A stretch of DNA of 58,467 nt from CAYJLW01 sp964370965 (GCA_964370965.1 CAYJLW010000017.1:1-58467), one strand, 5' to 3'; positions 27,536 through 37,202 are shown, counted from the stretch's first letter. Notes: generated by a model not told the origin, from the letters alone. Numbers and translations are program-made.

Positions 27536-28618
27536 TCAGCAGATGCGCGACACCACGGGGTAGGGGTTGACGGCGCCGCCGCCGCCCGGGTGGATCTCGA
27601 AGTGCACGTGGGGGGCGCCCCCGCGGGCGTTGCCGGTGTTGCCGGCGAGAGCGACGGGCTGGCCGCGGCTCACGCGAGTGCCGCCGCCCACGAGGTTCCG
27701 GGAGTTGTGGGCGTAGTAGTAGCTCGCTCCGTTGTCGCCCTGCAGCCAGATGGTGACGCCTCCCAGACCACCGTTGCCCGTGCGGGTCACGGTGCCGCCC
27801 GTGATCGCCACGAGCGACGTGCCGTGGGGCGTCATGAGGTCGTTGCCCTTGTGGCTGCGGCCCCCGGAGCGGGGAGCGCCCCAGTCGTTGCTGAAGCTCA
27901 CCGGCCCGTTCACCGGGCAGACGAGGCCGTCGACGGGCATCTGCGCGGACGCCCGGGCGGGCGCCGCGGAAAGGCGTCTGTCCACCCGGCTGGCACGGGC
28001 CGCGGCGAGAGCGCGGGCGGCGGCGGCGGAGCGGGCCCGATCCTCGGAGGCCTTCTGTTCCTCGAGCTGGCGCTCGGCGGCGGCGGCCTTGGCCAGTTCG
28101 CCCTCCATGCGGGCCTTCTCCGCCTTCGCGGTCTCAGAGGCGCGGGCGAGGCGGGCCTCCTCGGCGACGAGCACCTTGCGGTTGGCGTCGAGGTCCTCCT
28201 TCACGGACGTGAGCCGGCGGGCTTTCTCCCCGTCCTGCTCGAAGACGTGCATGAGGTAGGCGGAGCGGCTGGGGAGATCCTGCAGGCTCCCGGCCTCGGT
28301 GAGGTAGTTCACGATGATGGGGTCGGCGCCGCTCTTGTAGGCGGCGACCGCCCGCCGGTTCACGACCTGTTGCAGGGCCTTCTGCTCGCCCACGAGCTTG
28401 GTGATCCGAGCTTCGGTCTCATGGATCTTGCCGCGGCCGACCTGCAGCGCGGAATAGGCCTTCGCTGCCCGCCCGGCGGCGGCGTCCGCAGCCTGCTGGG
28501 CGGAGATGAGACGGTTCTTGGCGCCCTGGATGTCGCTGTCGCTGACTGCCCCGGCAGGTGAGGCTGCCCAGGCCAGTACGAGAACCGCGGTGCCCGCGGC
28601 GGTGAGGGTCTTGCGCAT
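27536..28618 (-). CDS. Secreted M23 peptidoglycan peptidase with coiled coil
   Basis: The 360-residue protein has a signal peptide (residues 1-24, ending SPAGA), a long coiled coil (about 30-215) and a C-terminal M23 domain. SHKGNDLM supplies zinc ligands H and D, and HVHFEIHPGG supplies the later His residues. The layout is that of NlpC/EnvC/RipA-like envelope hydrolases, where the coiled coil controls the enzyme. It likely cuts peptide cross-links during growth or division. Transcription is divergent from the beta-propeller gene at 28938. Confidence 0.9.
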   Translation of the reverse strand: MRKTLTAAGTAVLVLAWAASPAGAVSDSDIQGAKNRLISAQQAADAAAGRAAKAYSALQVGRGKIHETEARITKLVGEQKALQQVVNRRAVAAYKSGADPIIVNYLTEAGSLQDLPSRSAYLMHVFEQDGEKARRLTSVKEDLDANRKVLVAEEARLARASETAKAEKARMEGELAKAAAAERQLEEQKASEDRARSAAAARALAAARASRVDRRLSAAPARASAQMPVDGLVCPVNGPVSFSNDWGAPRSGGRSHKGNDLMTPHGTSLVAITGGTVTRTGNGGLGGVTIWLQGDNGASYYYAHNSRNLVGGGTRVSRGQPVALAGNTGNARGGAPHVHFEIHPGGGGAVNPYPVVSRIC

Positions 28619-28937
28619 CGGGGGGTGCCTCCATAGCCGTCGGCCCGCTCACTGGGAGCCGGCAGCACACGGCGCGGCGGAATGCAAGTGGCGAAGGCTA
28701 GCCCCTGGGGGGACGGCGTTCAAGGCGCGGAGGTCGCCCGCCGGGCGGTCCCGAAGGTGATGCGCCCAGCCCAGGTTCGTCCTGTTTCGGCGAAGGGGGG
28801 AGGAATGCCCGGACTCCGTGAAGAACTAACCGAGCATCGACTGGCTCTGCACCGTCGCGGGTCGGGCGCAGCAGGGCAGGAGCCCAGGGGCGTTCCGTTC
28901 CGGGACGCGGGGCAGACACCGACAGGGGCAATCGACA
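28619..28937. other. Divergent intergenic region, 319 bp
   Basis: The region holds the promoters of the M23 peptidase and the first beta-propeller gene, but no convincing -35/-10 pair is visible. It is GC-rich with several short inverted repeats. I saw no gene and could not match it to a known riboswitch. Confidence 0.4.
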
Positions 28938-31079
28938 ATGGGGCTCTATCCACGGCTTTCGACCGCCGTCCTCGCCGTCACGCTGTGCGTCGGGGCCGTG
29001 TGCGGCGTTCCCGCTGCCCGTGCGGGGCAGTCCCTCGAACGGGTCAGTGTCCCAGACCCGTCCACCGGGCAGGTCCAGGGAAACGCGACGTCCGAGGAAG
29101 TCTCGGTGACCCCCGACGGCCGCTACGTCGCGTTCTCGTCCCTCGCCTCGAACCTCGTGCCGGGTGACACCAACGCCCGCAAGGACGTGTTCGTGCGCGA
29201 CCGTGTCGCCGGGACGACCGAGCGCGTGTCCCTGCCCGACCCGGTCACGATGCCCGCCCAGAGCCAGGGTGACGGCCACGGCTCCTGGAGCGGGATGAGC
29301 GACGACGGGTGCCGTGTCGTGTTCGTGTCCTACTCGGCGAACCTCGTTCCGGGCGACCTGAACTCCGACCGTGACGTGTTCGTGCGCGACCGCTGCTCGA
29401 CCCCGAAGCGAACCCTGCGCGTGAGCGTGCCGGCGACATCCGGGACGAATCCGTTCTGCATCCTCGGGCCCTCCCCTCTGGCGTACATCAGCGGGGACGG
29501 TCGTTACGTGTCGTTCGCGTCGTACGCCACGAACCTCGTGCCCGGGTGCACGCAGTGGTTCATGTCCCACGTCTACCTCCGGGATCTCCAGACCGGGACA
29601 ACGGAACTCGTCGACCGGAGCCCGGCGGGAGCCGTGTCGAGCAGGTGGTCCTGGGGCGGCAACCTGAGCGCCGACGGCCGCTTCGTGACCTTCTCCAGTC
29701 TGGGCGCGAACCTCGTGGCCGGGGACTCCAACGGCCAGGCCGACGTCTTCCTGCGGGACCGCCAGAACAACACCGTCGAGATCGTGAACCGGAGCTCGTC
29801 CGGTCAGCAGGCCAACGCCGAGAGCGTGTCCTCGTTCTCGGGGAAGAGCCGGGTCATCACCCCCGACGGGCGCTACCTCGTATTCCGCTCCCTCGCGTCG
29901 AACCTCGTGGCCGGAGACACGAACGCCAAGTGGGACGTCTTCGTCCGCGACCGCCAGGCCGCCACGACGGAGCGCGCGAGCACCACCGACTCCGGCGCCC
30001 AGGCGAACGCGGGCAACGAGGCCGCCCAGATCTCCGCGGACGGCCGCTACGTGTCGTTCCAGTCCCAGGCCACGAACCTCGACGTGCGCGACGCCGACAC
30101 CGCCTGGGACGTCTACGTGAAGGACCGCCAGAGCGGCGACGTGGACCTCGTGAGCGTCAACGAAGCCGGTCAGTCCACGAACGACTGGGTGGACGACCCC
30201 GCGATGTCACCCGACGGCCGCTACGTCGTGTGGGCCGACTACGGGACGAACCTGATACCGGGGGACACCAACGGCGCCGGAGACGCGCTCTTCGCCGACC
30301 GCAACGCCGTCCCGCCCCCCACGAACGCCGATCTCGCCATCTCCAAGTCACATCCCGGCAACCTCGTCGTGGGAGCGAACACCACCTACACGATCCGGGT
30401 CCGCAACGTGGGCACGGCCTCCGCGCCAGGGCCCGTCACCGTCACCGACACGCTCCCCGCTGGCCTCACGCTCGTGGCGGCCGTGGGCGGGGACTGGTCG
30501 TGCGTCGAGGCGCTCTGCACCTACGGTGGTTCCGTCGCCCCGGGGGCGGCGGCACCCGACATCTCCCTCACGGTCACCGTGGGGGAGGCGGCCGTTCCGG
30601 CGGCCACGAACTCGGCGGCCGTGAGCTGCGCGTGCGGCGACACGAACCCGCTCAACGACTTCGCCTCCGATCCCGCTTCGGTCGTGGCGCCGGACCGCGT
30701 GGCGATCTCTGTCACCGGGGGACCCACATACACGCTGGGCGAACGGGCGATCTCCGCCGGCGGCTTCACCGTGCTCAAGAATGCGAACGGGACCGTCAAG
30801 TCCGTGACCGGGACCGCCACCGTTCCGGGGGCGAACGGCGGGGACGCCACGGTCACGTTCCAGGTCAACCAGTTCTTCACGAGCGACCGGTACACGGGGT
30901 TCGTGAGGATCTCGGACCCCGGCGCCGGCCTGGGCTCACTGCAGAGCCAGCTTCTCTACGTGCCTGTGAGCGCCCTGTCCGACCCCAACGGCGCCTCCGC
31001 CACCCAGACGGGCCTGTACACGGCGCGGCTCCCCTGGACCCGCTACACGCTCACGTGGACCATGCGCGACCCCGGGTGA
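28938..31079 (+). CDS. Secreted beta-propeller protein with DUF11 domain, copy 1
   Basis: The 713-residue protein has a signal peptide (about 1-30, ending AARAG). At least seven TolB/PD40-like repeats follow, with the pattern DGRYVAFSSLASNLVPGDTN then DVFVRDR (about 30-465). A DUF11/CARDB-like domain (about 475-585, LAISKSHPGNLVVGANTTYT) is followed by a unique C-terminal beta-rich domain. There is no catalytic motif, so a cell-surface binding or adhesion role is likely. Paralogous to the next gene along its whole length. Confidence 0.85.
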   Translation: MGLYPRLSTAVLAVTLCVGAVCGVPAARAGQSLERVSVPDPSTGQVQGNATSEEVSVTPDGRYVAFSSLASNLVPGDTNARKDVFVRDRVAGTTERVSLPDPVTMPAQSQGDGHGSWSGMSDDGCRVVFVSYSANLVPGDLNSDRDVFVRDRCSTPKRTLRVSVPATSGTNPFCILGPSPLAYISGDGRYVSFASYATNLVPGCTQWFMSHVYLRDLQTGTTELVDRSPAGAVSSRWSWGGNLSADGRFVTFSSLGANLVAGDSNGQADVFLRDRQNNTVEIVNRSSSGQQANAESVSSFSGKSRVITPDGRYLVFRSLASNLVAGDTNAKWDVFVRDRQAATTERASTTDSGAQANAGNEAAQISADGRYVSFQSQATNLDVRDADTAWDVYVKDRQSGDVDLVSVNEAGQSTNDWVDDPAMSPDGRYVVWADYGTNLIPGDTNGAGDALFADRNAVPPPTNADLAISKSHPGNLVVGANTTYTIRVRNVGTASAPGPVTVTDTLPAGLTLVAAVGGDWSCVEALCTYGGSVAPGAAAPDISLTVTVGEAAVPAATNSAAVSCACGDTNPLNDFASDPASVVAPDRVAISVTGGPTYTLGERAISAGGFTVLKNANGTVKSVTGTATVPGANGGDATVTFQVNQFFTSDRYTGFVRISDPGAGLGSLQSQLLYVPVSALSDPNGASATQTGLYTARLPWTRYTLTWTMRDPG

Positions 31080-31210
31080 GGGGCCGGTGCCGAACGGGGT
31101 CGTAGCCCCCGGGGAAGTCGGGGTCATTTCTGCCCCTTTTCGGCCCCGTCCGGCCATTCCTCGTGCATCGGGGAGGTTTCTGTCGTATGCCGGACGAAGA
31201 TGGTGAGCTA

Positions 31211-31273
31211 GGGGCGGGAAACTGCCGCGGGTCACCGAAGCCGGGGCCTCGGGCCCGATGGCGGGGTGGGCGC
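31211..31273 (+). ncRNA. Possible structured leader, c-di-GMP-I riboswitch-like
   Basis: The stretch contains GGGAAAC, then CACCGAAGCC, a GGGCC/GGCCC-type hairpin and GATGGCGGGGTGGGC. These elements come in the order of the GEMM-I conserved blocks (AAAC, ACGCAAAGCC, P3, ATGG...GGGTTGCC). Several conserved positions differ and the P2 stem is weak, so this is only a candidate. It lies 53 nt before the second propeller gene. Confidence 0.25.
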
Positions 31274-31326
31274 AGACGTCGACCTCCCTGGGGTGCGGAA
31301 CCGGAGCAGAAGGAGTGCGACCGATC

Positions 31327-33450
31327 ATGCGTCGAACCTGGGCAAGTCGCGTTGTGGTGTCGGTGGTGGGCGCTCTTCTGGTCGGGGGGGTGACAGCCGC
31401 CCCTGTGCAGGCGGCCCAGACGGTCGAGCGGGCCAGCGTGGCGGATCCCTCGACAGGAAACACCCAGGCCAACGGTCAGTCGGTGGAGGTGTCGGTTTCC
31501 GCCGACGGGCGCTACGTCGCGTTCGCGTCGTCCGCCTCGAACCTCGTGAGCGGCGACACGAACAACGCGGCGGACATCTTTGTGCGCGACCGCCAGGCGG
31601 GAACCACCCAGCGGGTCAGCCTTCCCGACCCTGTCACCATGCCCGGCCAGACCCAGGCCAACGGAGCGAGCAGCTGGACCGGCCTCAGCGACGACGGATG
31701 CCGGGTGGCGTTCACCTCCTATGCCGCCAACCTCACTCCCGGCGACAACAACGGTGTCCGCGACGTGTACGTACGCGACCGGTGCACTTCCCGCACGTAT
31801 CGGGCGAGCGTGCCCGCCACCTCCAACCCCTTCTGCATCTCCGGTGAGTCGCCGCTTGCCTCCATCAGCGGTGACGGCCGCTACGTGGGCTTCGCCTCGT
31901 TCGCCGCCAACCTCGTCGGGAGCTGCACCGGGTGGTTCGTGTCCCACATCTACGTCCGCGATCTGCAGACGAACACCACCGAGCTCGTCGACAAGTCGGC
32001 CGGAGGCGGGATCTCCAACTCGTGGTCCTGGGGCGCGGACCTCAGCGTCGACGGCCGCTACGTCGTGTTCTCCAGCCTCGGGTCCAACATCGTCCCCGGC
32101 GACGGAAACGGGCGCACGGACGCGTTCGTGCGCGACCGCGTCGCCAACACCGTCGAGAGGGTGAGCGTGACCTCGGCGGGGGGCGAGCCCAACGGCGACA
32201 GCGTGGCGTCCTTCAGCGGCAAGAGCCGCGTGATCACCCCGGACGGCCGCTACGTGGCCTTCCGCTCCGCCGGGTCCAACGTCGTGGTGGCCGACACGAA
32301 CAACACGTGGGACATCTTCCTGCGTGACCGCCAGGCGGCCTCGACGGAACGCGTGAGCCTCACCGGCACGGGAGCGCAGGCCAACGGCCAGTCCCAGGTC
32401 GGTCAGATCAGCCAGGACGGCCGCTACGTGTCCTTCCAGTCCCAGGCCACGAACTTCGACGCCCGCGACGGCGACGCCGAATGGGACGTGTACCTGAAGG
32501 ACCGCGTCACGGGCGAGGCCGACCTCGTGAGCGTGAACAGCGCCGGCCAGAGCACGAACAGTTGGATCGACGACCCGGTCCTCTCGCCCACGGGGCGGTT
32601 CCTGGCGTGGGCCGACTACGGCGACAACATGGTGCCGGGCGACACCAACGGCGTCGCCGACGTCGTCTTCGTCGACCGCCAGGGGACGCCGCCGCCGAAT
32701 TACCCGGACCTGGGGGTCTCCAAGACCCACAGCGCCACGTTCCAGGTCAACGAGCAGGCCTCCTACACGATCCGGGTGCGCAACCACGGCGCGGTCAACG
32801 CTGCCGGTCCGATCTCCCTGAGCGACGCGCTCCCGGCCGGCCTCACGCTCGTGTCCGCCGCGGGTACGGGGTGGACCTGTGTCGCCACCGCCTGCACCTA
32901 CGCCGGGACGATCGCGGCGGGCGACCAGGCGCCCGACGTCACGCTCACGGTGGCGGTGGGCGCCGCAGCCGTCCCGTCGGTCACGAACACGGCAGCGGTG
33001 TCCTGCACGTGCGGGGACCTGAATCCGGCCAACGACACCGCCGCCGACGTCACCACGGTCATCCCGGCGGACTCCGTGGCGATCGCGATCGTGGGCGGCC
33101 CCGTCTACACCCTCACGGAGCGGGGAATCACGTCAGGCGACATCTCCGTGGTCAAGAACGCCAACGGCACGATCCGTCAGGTTTCTGGAACTGCGACGAC
33201 GAACGGCGCCACCGGCGGAACCGCCACCGTCACCTTCAACGTCGGCCAGTTCCTCAACGTCTACAACGGCACGGTGACGGTGGACGACCCGAATGCGGGG
33301 ATCCACAACGTCCAGGCGGGCCTCCTGTTCACGCCGGTCACGCCCCTGGCGAACCCCAACGGCGCCACGGCCAGCCACGCCAGTCTGTACACGGTCGTGT
33401 GGCCCTGGACGACGTACTACATCACCTGGACGGTGCGCGACTACGGCTGA
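31327..33450 (+). CDS. Secreted beta-propeller protein with DUF11 domain, copy 2
   Basis: The 707-residue paralog of the preceding gene has the same order: signal peptide (about 1-28, ending PVQAA), PD40-type repeats (DGRYVAFASSASNLVSGDTN ...), a DUF11-like domain (LGVSKTHSATFQVNEQASYT) and the same C-terminal domain. The start is ATG 31327 after AAGGAG; an upstream in-frame ATG at 31258 would spoil the signal peptide. The pair looks like a tandem duplication that has diverged. Its 3' end overlaps the convergent phosphatase gene by 10 nt. Confidence 0.85.
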   Translation: MRRTWASRVVVSVVGALLVGGVTAAPVQAAQTVERASVADPSTGNTQANGQSVEVSVSADGRYVAFASSASNLVSGDTNNAADIFVRDRQAGTTQRVSLPDPVTMPGQTQANGASSWTGLSDDGCRVAFTSYAANLTPGDNNGVRDVYVRDRCTSRTYRASVPATSNPFCISGESPLASISGDGRYVGFASFAANLVGSCTGWFVSHIYVRDLQTNTTELVDKSAGGGISNSWSWGADLSVDGRYVVFSSLGSNIVPGDGNGRTDAFVRDRVANTVERVSVTSAGGEPNGDSVASFSGKSRVITPDGRYVAFRSAGSNVVVADTNNTWDIFLRDRQAASTERVSLTGTGAQANGQSQVGQISQDGRYVSFQSQATNFDARDGDAEWDVYLKDRVTGEADLVSVNSAGQSTNSWIDDPVLSPTGRFLAWADYGDNMVPGDTNGVADVVFVDRQGTPPPNYPDLGVSKTHSATFQVNEQASYTIRVRNHGAVNAAGPISLSDALPAGLTLVSAAGTGWTCVATACTYAGTIAAGDQAPDVTLTVAVGAAAVPSVTNTAAVSCTCGDLNPANDTAADVTTVIPADSVAIAIVGGPVYTLTERGITSGDISVVKNANGTIRQVSGTATTNGATGGTATVTFNVGQFLNVYNGTVTVDDPNAGIHNVQAGLLFTPVTPLANPNGATASHASLYTVVWPWTTYYITWTVRDYG

Positions 33451-34205
33451 GCCTGCTGGTCCCCTGGTGGTTCCCGGGGCCGGCGCACGGGCAGGCGCAA
33501 CGGGTCGCCGAGGTGGGATGTGTCGTTCACGCGGCGCACCACCGCACGACCCCCGGAGGAGACCACCTGGGTGATCGACGTCTGGTCCACCCCCACGACG
33601 AAGCTGCGCTCGAGTCCCCACAGCGCCGTCAGGTAGGCGTCGATCACACCGCCGTGGGAGACGACCAGGACCCGTTCGCCCGGGTGAGACGCCAAGATCT
33701 CGTCCATGGCGCCCACGACCCGGCGCCGGAGCGCCGCGTCGTCCTCCGCGCCCGGGATCGCTGCCCAGCGCCCGGTGACGACGTGCTCCACGAAGCGCGG
33801 GTGCCCTTCCGCCCCCATCTTCCGGTAGAGCCCACCCTCCCACTCCCCGAGGTTGACCTCCCGCAGAGCCGCCACGACACGGAGGTCGAGACCGGTACGG
33901 GCGAGCAGGGGCGCAGCCGTCTGGCGCGTCCGGCGGAGGTCGGACGCGTAGGCGGCCGTGATCCCGGCCCCGGCGAGACGTGCGGCGAGCGCCGCGGCCT
34001 GCTCCTCGCCCCGGGGCGACAGGGGCGGGTCCCCGTGTCCCTCGTGCAGCGGGTGGGGCTCCCCGTCCACGTAGGGCGCAGACTCCCCGTGGCGGACGAG
34101 CAGCACGTCGACGGCGTCCGGTGGGAACGTGGGGAACCCGGAGTTGGCGAAGGTGCCCCGCACCCGCGCGGGCCCGGGGCCGTCAGGCGTCGTCTCCCGG
34201 GTCAC
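33441..34205 (-). CDS. Histidine phosphatase superfamily protein
   Basis: The 254-residue phosphoglycerate-mutase-like enzyme has the phosphohistidine motif LLVRHGES near residue 35, an Arg in SDLRRTRQTA near residue 90, Glu in VNLGEWEG and the second His in VVSHGGVIDAYL near residue 200. It probably removes phosphate from a small metabolite. The GTG start at 34205 overlaps the APH-like stop (GTGA), so the two form an operon. Confidence 0.87.
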   Translation of the reverse strand: MTRETTPDGPGPARVRGTFANSGFPTFPPDAVDVLLVRHGESAPYVDGEPHPLHEGHGDPPLSPRGEEQAAALAARLAGAGITAAYASDLRRTRQTAAPLLARTGLDLRVVAALREVNLGEWEGGLYRKMGAEGHPRFVEHVVTGRWAAIPGAEDDAALRRRVVGAMDEILASHPGERVLVVSHGGVIDAYLTALWGLERSFVVGVDQTSITQVVSSGGRAVVRRVNDTSHLGDPLRLPVRRPREPPGDQQAQP

Positions 34206-35269
34206 GCGGTCGTCGTGGTCGTCACGTCCGCCGCGAGGCGCGCCACGGCCCGGATGGGATCCAGGAGCGCGGCGAGTCGCTCGTCGCGGGTGAAGCCGCG
34301 CAGGGCCCGGGCGTAGAGCTGCTGGAGGACGACGGCGTTGCGGAACAGGCCGTAGCAGTAGTGGTAGGCGATGCCGGAGACGTCCCGGCCCGTACGCTCC
34401 CCGTAGCGCTGCGCCAGCTCGCGGCGGGTCGGGCTGCCGGGGAGATGGGTGGGCCCGAAACGGAACTCCCGCAGCTCCTCGGGATCGCCGGCCTCCACCC
34501 AGTAGCCGAGGGTCACGCCGAGGTCCATGAGGGGGTCGCCCAGAGTGGCCATCTCCCAGTCGAGTACCGCCAGCACCCGGGCCGGGTCGGCGGCATCGAG
34601 GACGAGGTTGTCGTACTTGAAGTCGTTGTGGATGAGCGTGACGCCGGACTCCGTGGGCATCTCCGCCACGAGCCAGTCGGCCACGACGTCGATCTCCGGG
34701 ATCTCCTCGGTCCGGGCGTCCTCGTAGCGACGGATCCAACCGTTGACCTGGCGCGCCACGTAGCCCTCGGGCCGGCCGAGGTCCCCGAGGCCGCAGGCGG
34801 CGAAGTCGACGGCGTGGATACGGGCCATCTCGTCCACGAAGGAGTCGGCCAGACGCGACAAGAAGGTGGGGTCATGGGGGACCCCCGAGGGCAGTTCCTT
34901 GCGGAGCACGACTCCGCGGACCCGCTCCATCACGTAGAAGGGCGCCCCGATCACGCCCGGGTCGGCGACGAAGAGGATCGGCCGCGGGGCGGGCGCGTAG
35001 ACGGGGTGGAGCGCCGAAAGGACCCGGTACTCCCGGCCCATGTCGTGGGCCGACTTCACGAGTTCCCCCAGAGGGGGCCGGCGCAGCACGTACTCGCGGC
35101 CCGAAGCGTCGGTGAGGAGGTACGTGAGGTTCGAGTGACCGGCGGGGAACTGTCCCACCCGCAGCGGCGGGGTGAGCCCTGGGAGGGCCTCGGCGAGGAC
35201 GGGCGTGAGCGCGGCGACCTCGAGCTCCTCGCCCGGGCGGGGAGAGGCGGGCGCGTCGAGGAGATCCAT
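34202..35269 (-). CDS. APH/ACAD10-type phosphotransferase family protein, second copy
   Basis: The 355-residue paralog of the 21270-22337 gene shares GHSNLTYLL, REYVLRRPPLG, GAPFYVMERVRG, the catalytic LIHNDFKYDNLVL (Asn where many have Gly before the Asp) and VLDWEMATLGDPLMDLG. It likely phosphorylates an acyl-CoA-linked or other small alcohol. It is the first gene of a two-gene unit with the phosphatase and is divergent from a short-chain dehydrogenase. Confidence 0.85.
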   Translation of the reverse strand: MDLLDAPASPRPGEELEVAALTPVLAEALPGLTPPLRVGQFPAGHSNLTYLLTDASGREYVLRRPPLGELVKSAHDMGREYRVLSALHPVYAPAPRPILFVADPGVIGAPFYVMERVRGVVLRKELPSGVPHDPTFLSRLADSFVDEMARIHAVDFAACGLGDLGRPEGYVARQVNGWIRRYEDARTEEIPEIDVVADWLVAEMPTESGVTLIHNDFKYDNLVLDAADPARVLAVLDWEMATLGDPLMDLGVTLGYWVEAGDPEELREFRFGPTHLPGSPTRRELAQRYGERTGRDVSGIAYHYCYGLFRNAVVLQQLYARALRGFTRDERLAALLDPIRAVARLAADVTTTTTA

Positions 35270-35312
35270 GCGGGGAGGGTAGGTGAGGGCCGCCAGGGAG
35301 CGGGCCGCGCCC

Positions 35313-35318
35313 TATCGT
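35313..35318 (+). promoter_or_regulatory. Leaderless-type -10 box (TATCGT)
   Basis: TATCGT is followed by 7 nt and then the ATG at 35326 of the dehydrogenase. Confidence 0.5.
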
Positions 35319-35325
35319 CTTGGCG

Positions 35326-36123
35326 ATGGACGACCTCCGCGGACGCGTGGCAGTGGTGACCGGGGGCGCCGGGGGCATCGGCCGGGCCCTGGGTGGCGCC
35401 TTCGCGGGCGCCGGTTGCCGTGTGGTCCTCGGAGACGTCGACCACGCCGGGGCCGAGGACGCGGCGGCGGCGTTGCGTCACGCAGGTGCCGAGGCGATCG
35501 CCGTCGCCGTCGACGTCCGACACCGGGGAGACGTCGAGGCCTTGGCGGAGGCCGCCGAGGCCGCCTTCGGGCCCGTCCACGTCGTGTGCAACAACGCCGG
35601 CGTCGTCCTTGCCGGCGAGTCGGCTACGGCGTCCGAGGGAGACTGGGACTTCGTGATGGACGTGAACTTCCGGGGCGTCGTCCACGGGGTGGCGGTCTTC
35701 GTGCCCGGCATCCGCGCCCACGGCCAGGGGGGCCACGTCGTCAACACGGCGTCCATGTCGGGCCTCGTGGGGATGGCCGGCCTGGGCCTGTACTGCGCCT
35801 CGAAGTTCGCCGTCGTCGGCCTCAGCGAGTCGCTGCGTCGGGAGCTCGCCCCGGAGGGCATCGGGGTCACGATCGCCTGTCCGATGGTCGTGGACACGGC
35901 GATCGCCGCGAATTCGCTTCTCCTGCGCCACGGCCCCGGCGCCGACGCCCCCGCCACGACGCTCTCGGGGGGTGTGGTGGCGCCGGATCTGGTCGCGGAG
36001 CGGATCGTGCGGGCCGTGCGTCGTGACGACCTCTACGTCCTCACCCACCCTGAGCAGCGGGCGCTCCTGGGGCGTCGGGCAGCCCGCCTCGACGCCGCCT
36101 GTGAAACGGACTGGCCGCGATGA
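35326..36123 (+). CDS. Short-chain dehydrogenase/reductase
   Basis: The 265-residue Rossmann-fold oxidoreductase has TGGAGGIG (residues 14-21), NNAG near residue 89, a catalytic Ser in NTASMSG, and YCASK with the Tyr/Lys pair near residue 160. An Asp after the second strand (GDVDHA) favours NAD(H). Substrate is unknown. Neighbouring APH-like and acyl-CoA-type genes suggest lipid or xenobiotic catabolism. ATG 35326 is preferred because of the -10 box just before it. Confidence 0.9.
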   Translation: MDDLRGRVAVVTGGAGGIGRALGGAFAGAGCRVVLGDVDHAGAEDAAAALRHAGAEAIAVAVDVRHRGDVEALAEAAEAAFGPVHVVCNNAGVVLAGESATASEGDWDFVMDVNFRGVVHGVAVFVPGIRAHGQGGHVVNTASMSGLVGMAGLGLYCASKFAVVGLSESLRRELAPEGIGVTIACPMVVDTAIAANSLLLRHGPGADAPATTLSGGVVAPDLVAERIVRAVRRDDLYVLTHPEQRALLGRRAARLDAACETDWPR

Positions 36124-36131
36124 CCGCGGAC

Positions 36132-36701
36132 TCAGCGGCGGGACCAGCGGATGACGTCGGCGGCGGCGGGCTCCGGGTCGAGGCCACGGCGGTTGCCCAC
36201 CGTGACGGTGAGCGTGACGGCGACGCCGTCCGTGGGGGCCCAGGTGACGAAGTCGTAGCGGCCCGTGTTGTTCGTGAGGCGTCCGGTGCGGACGTCCTGG
36301 CCGGCGATGCGGGTGTCCTTCGTGGCCGAGACGCGTCCGGTGCCGGCGGCGAGGAACGCCAGCCGTTCCCCTCGCTCCGTGTCCGGCGAAGTCGTCCGGC
36401 ACACAGCCAGGAACCCCGCCGGAGGCTCGTCCGCGTCCTCCGTCGTGCCGATGAGGGCGCCCCGGTAGTCGCGGCACCAACCTTCGAGACCGTAGACGTC
36501 GGCGCGGCCGAAGTTCGCCTCTTCCCCCGGCGGGGCGAGGCGGCGCACACGGAGGCCGTCGGCGCGCGGTGCCAGGTACCGATCGGGGTCGTCTCGGGCG
36601 AGCGGGGAACCGTGGGTGTCCGCGGGCGCCTCGGTGGCGTGGCCGCCGCAGGTGGAGGTGGCGAGCAGGACCGCGATCAGGAGGGCGGACGTTCTGGGCA
36701 T
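36132..36701 (-). CDS. Putative secreted lipoprotein
   Basis: The 189-residue protein has a hydrophobic leader (SALLIAVLLATSTCGG) in which STC could serve as a lipobox cysteine. The mature part has three more Cys and no recognised domain. It is convergent with the dehydrogenase and divergent from another small lipoprotein. Its function is unknown. Confidence 0.65.
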   Translation of the reverse strand: MPRTSALLIAVLLATSTCGGHATEAPADTHGSPLARDDPDRYLAPRADGLRVRRLAPPGEEANFGRADVYGLEGWCRDYRGALIGTTEDADEPPAGFLAVCRTTSPDTERGERLAFLAAGTGRVSATKDTRIAGQDVRTGRLTNNTGRYDFVTWAPTDGVAVTLTVTVGNRRGLDPEPAAADVIRWSRR

Positions 36702-36752
36702 CCCCGCCAGGGAACACGGTCGTCCTCGCCCCCGTCAAAGGCGGGGACGGGG

Positions 36753-37181
36753 ATGTGGGTCATGCGCACGGGAGCTCTCCTGGTCGCTCTCGCTCTGCTG
36801 GGCGCCTGCGGCGACGACGACGGCGGCTCCTCGGAGCGTTCGTCATCGCCGTCGCCCGCCGGGAGCGGCGCGTCCGCCGGCGTCACCGAGGTGCGCCTCG
36901 AGCTGCTCACAGCCCGTGTGGAGAACGGCCGGGCGGTGGCCCATGCCGAGTGGACGAGCGGGGTAGCGCCCTGCCATGTCCTCGACCACGCCGACGCCGA
37001 CCGCAAGGGCGCCCGCATCGACGTCAGGGTCTTCGAGGGTGGTGACCCCGACGCGGTCTGCGTCGAGCTCGCCGAGCGTCACAGCGCCGAGGTCGACCTC
37101 GGCCGCCTCCCCCCGGGCCGTTACGCGGTCACGGCACAGGGTGTCGAGGGTCCCCTGCGGGTGGACCTGGAGGTGCCGTAG
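36753..37181 (+). CDS. Small lipoprotein
   Basis: The 142-residue protein has a classic lipobox leader (ALLVALALLGAC, Cys near 21), a Ser/Gly/Pro-rich linker and a single beta-rich domain with two Cys (APCHVL and AVCVEL), likely a disulfide. No family was recognised. The start is ATG 36753 or 36762. Confidence 0.65.
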   Translation: MWVMRTGALLVALALLGACGDDDGGSSERSSSPSPAGSGASAGVTEVRLELLTARVENGRAVAHAEWTSGVAPCHVLDHADADRKGARIDVRVFEGGDPDAVCVELAERHSAEVDLGRLPPGRYAVTAQGVEGPLRVDLEVP

Positions 37182-37202
37182 GGGCTCGCCCCCCTTGACG
37201 AG

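Noticed and set aside
28619..28760. Possible c-di-AMP (ydaO-type) riboswitch before the M23 peptidase
   Set aside because: Such riboswitches often precede cell-wall hydrolases, but I could not find the conserved blocks in order.
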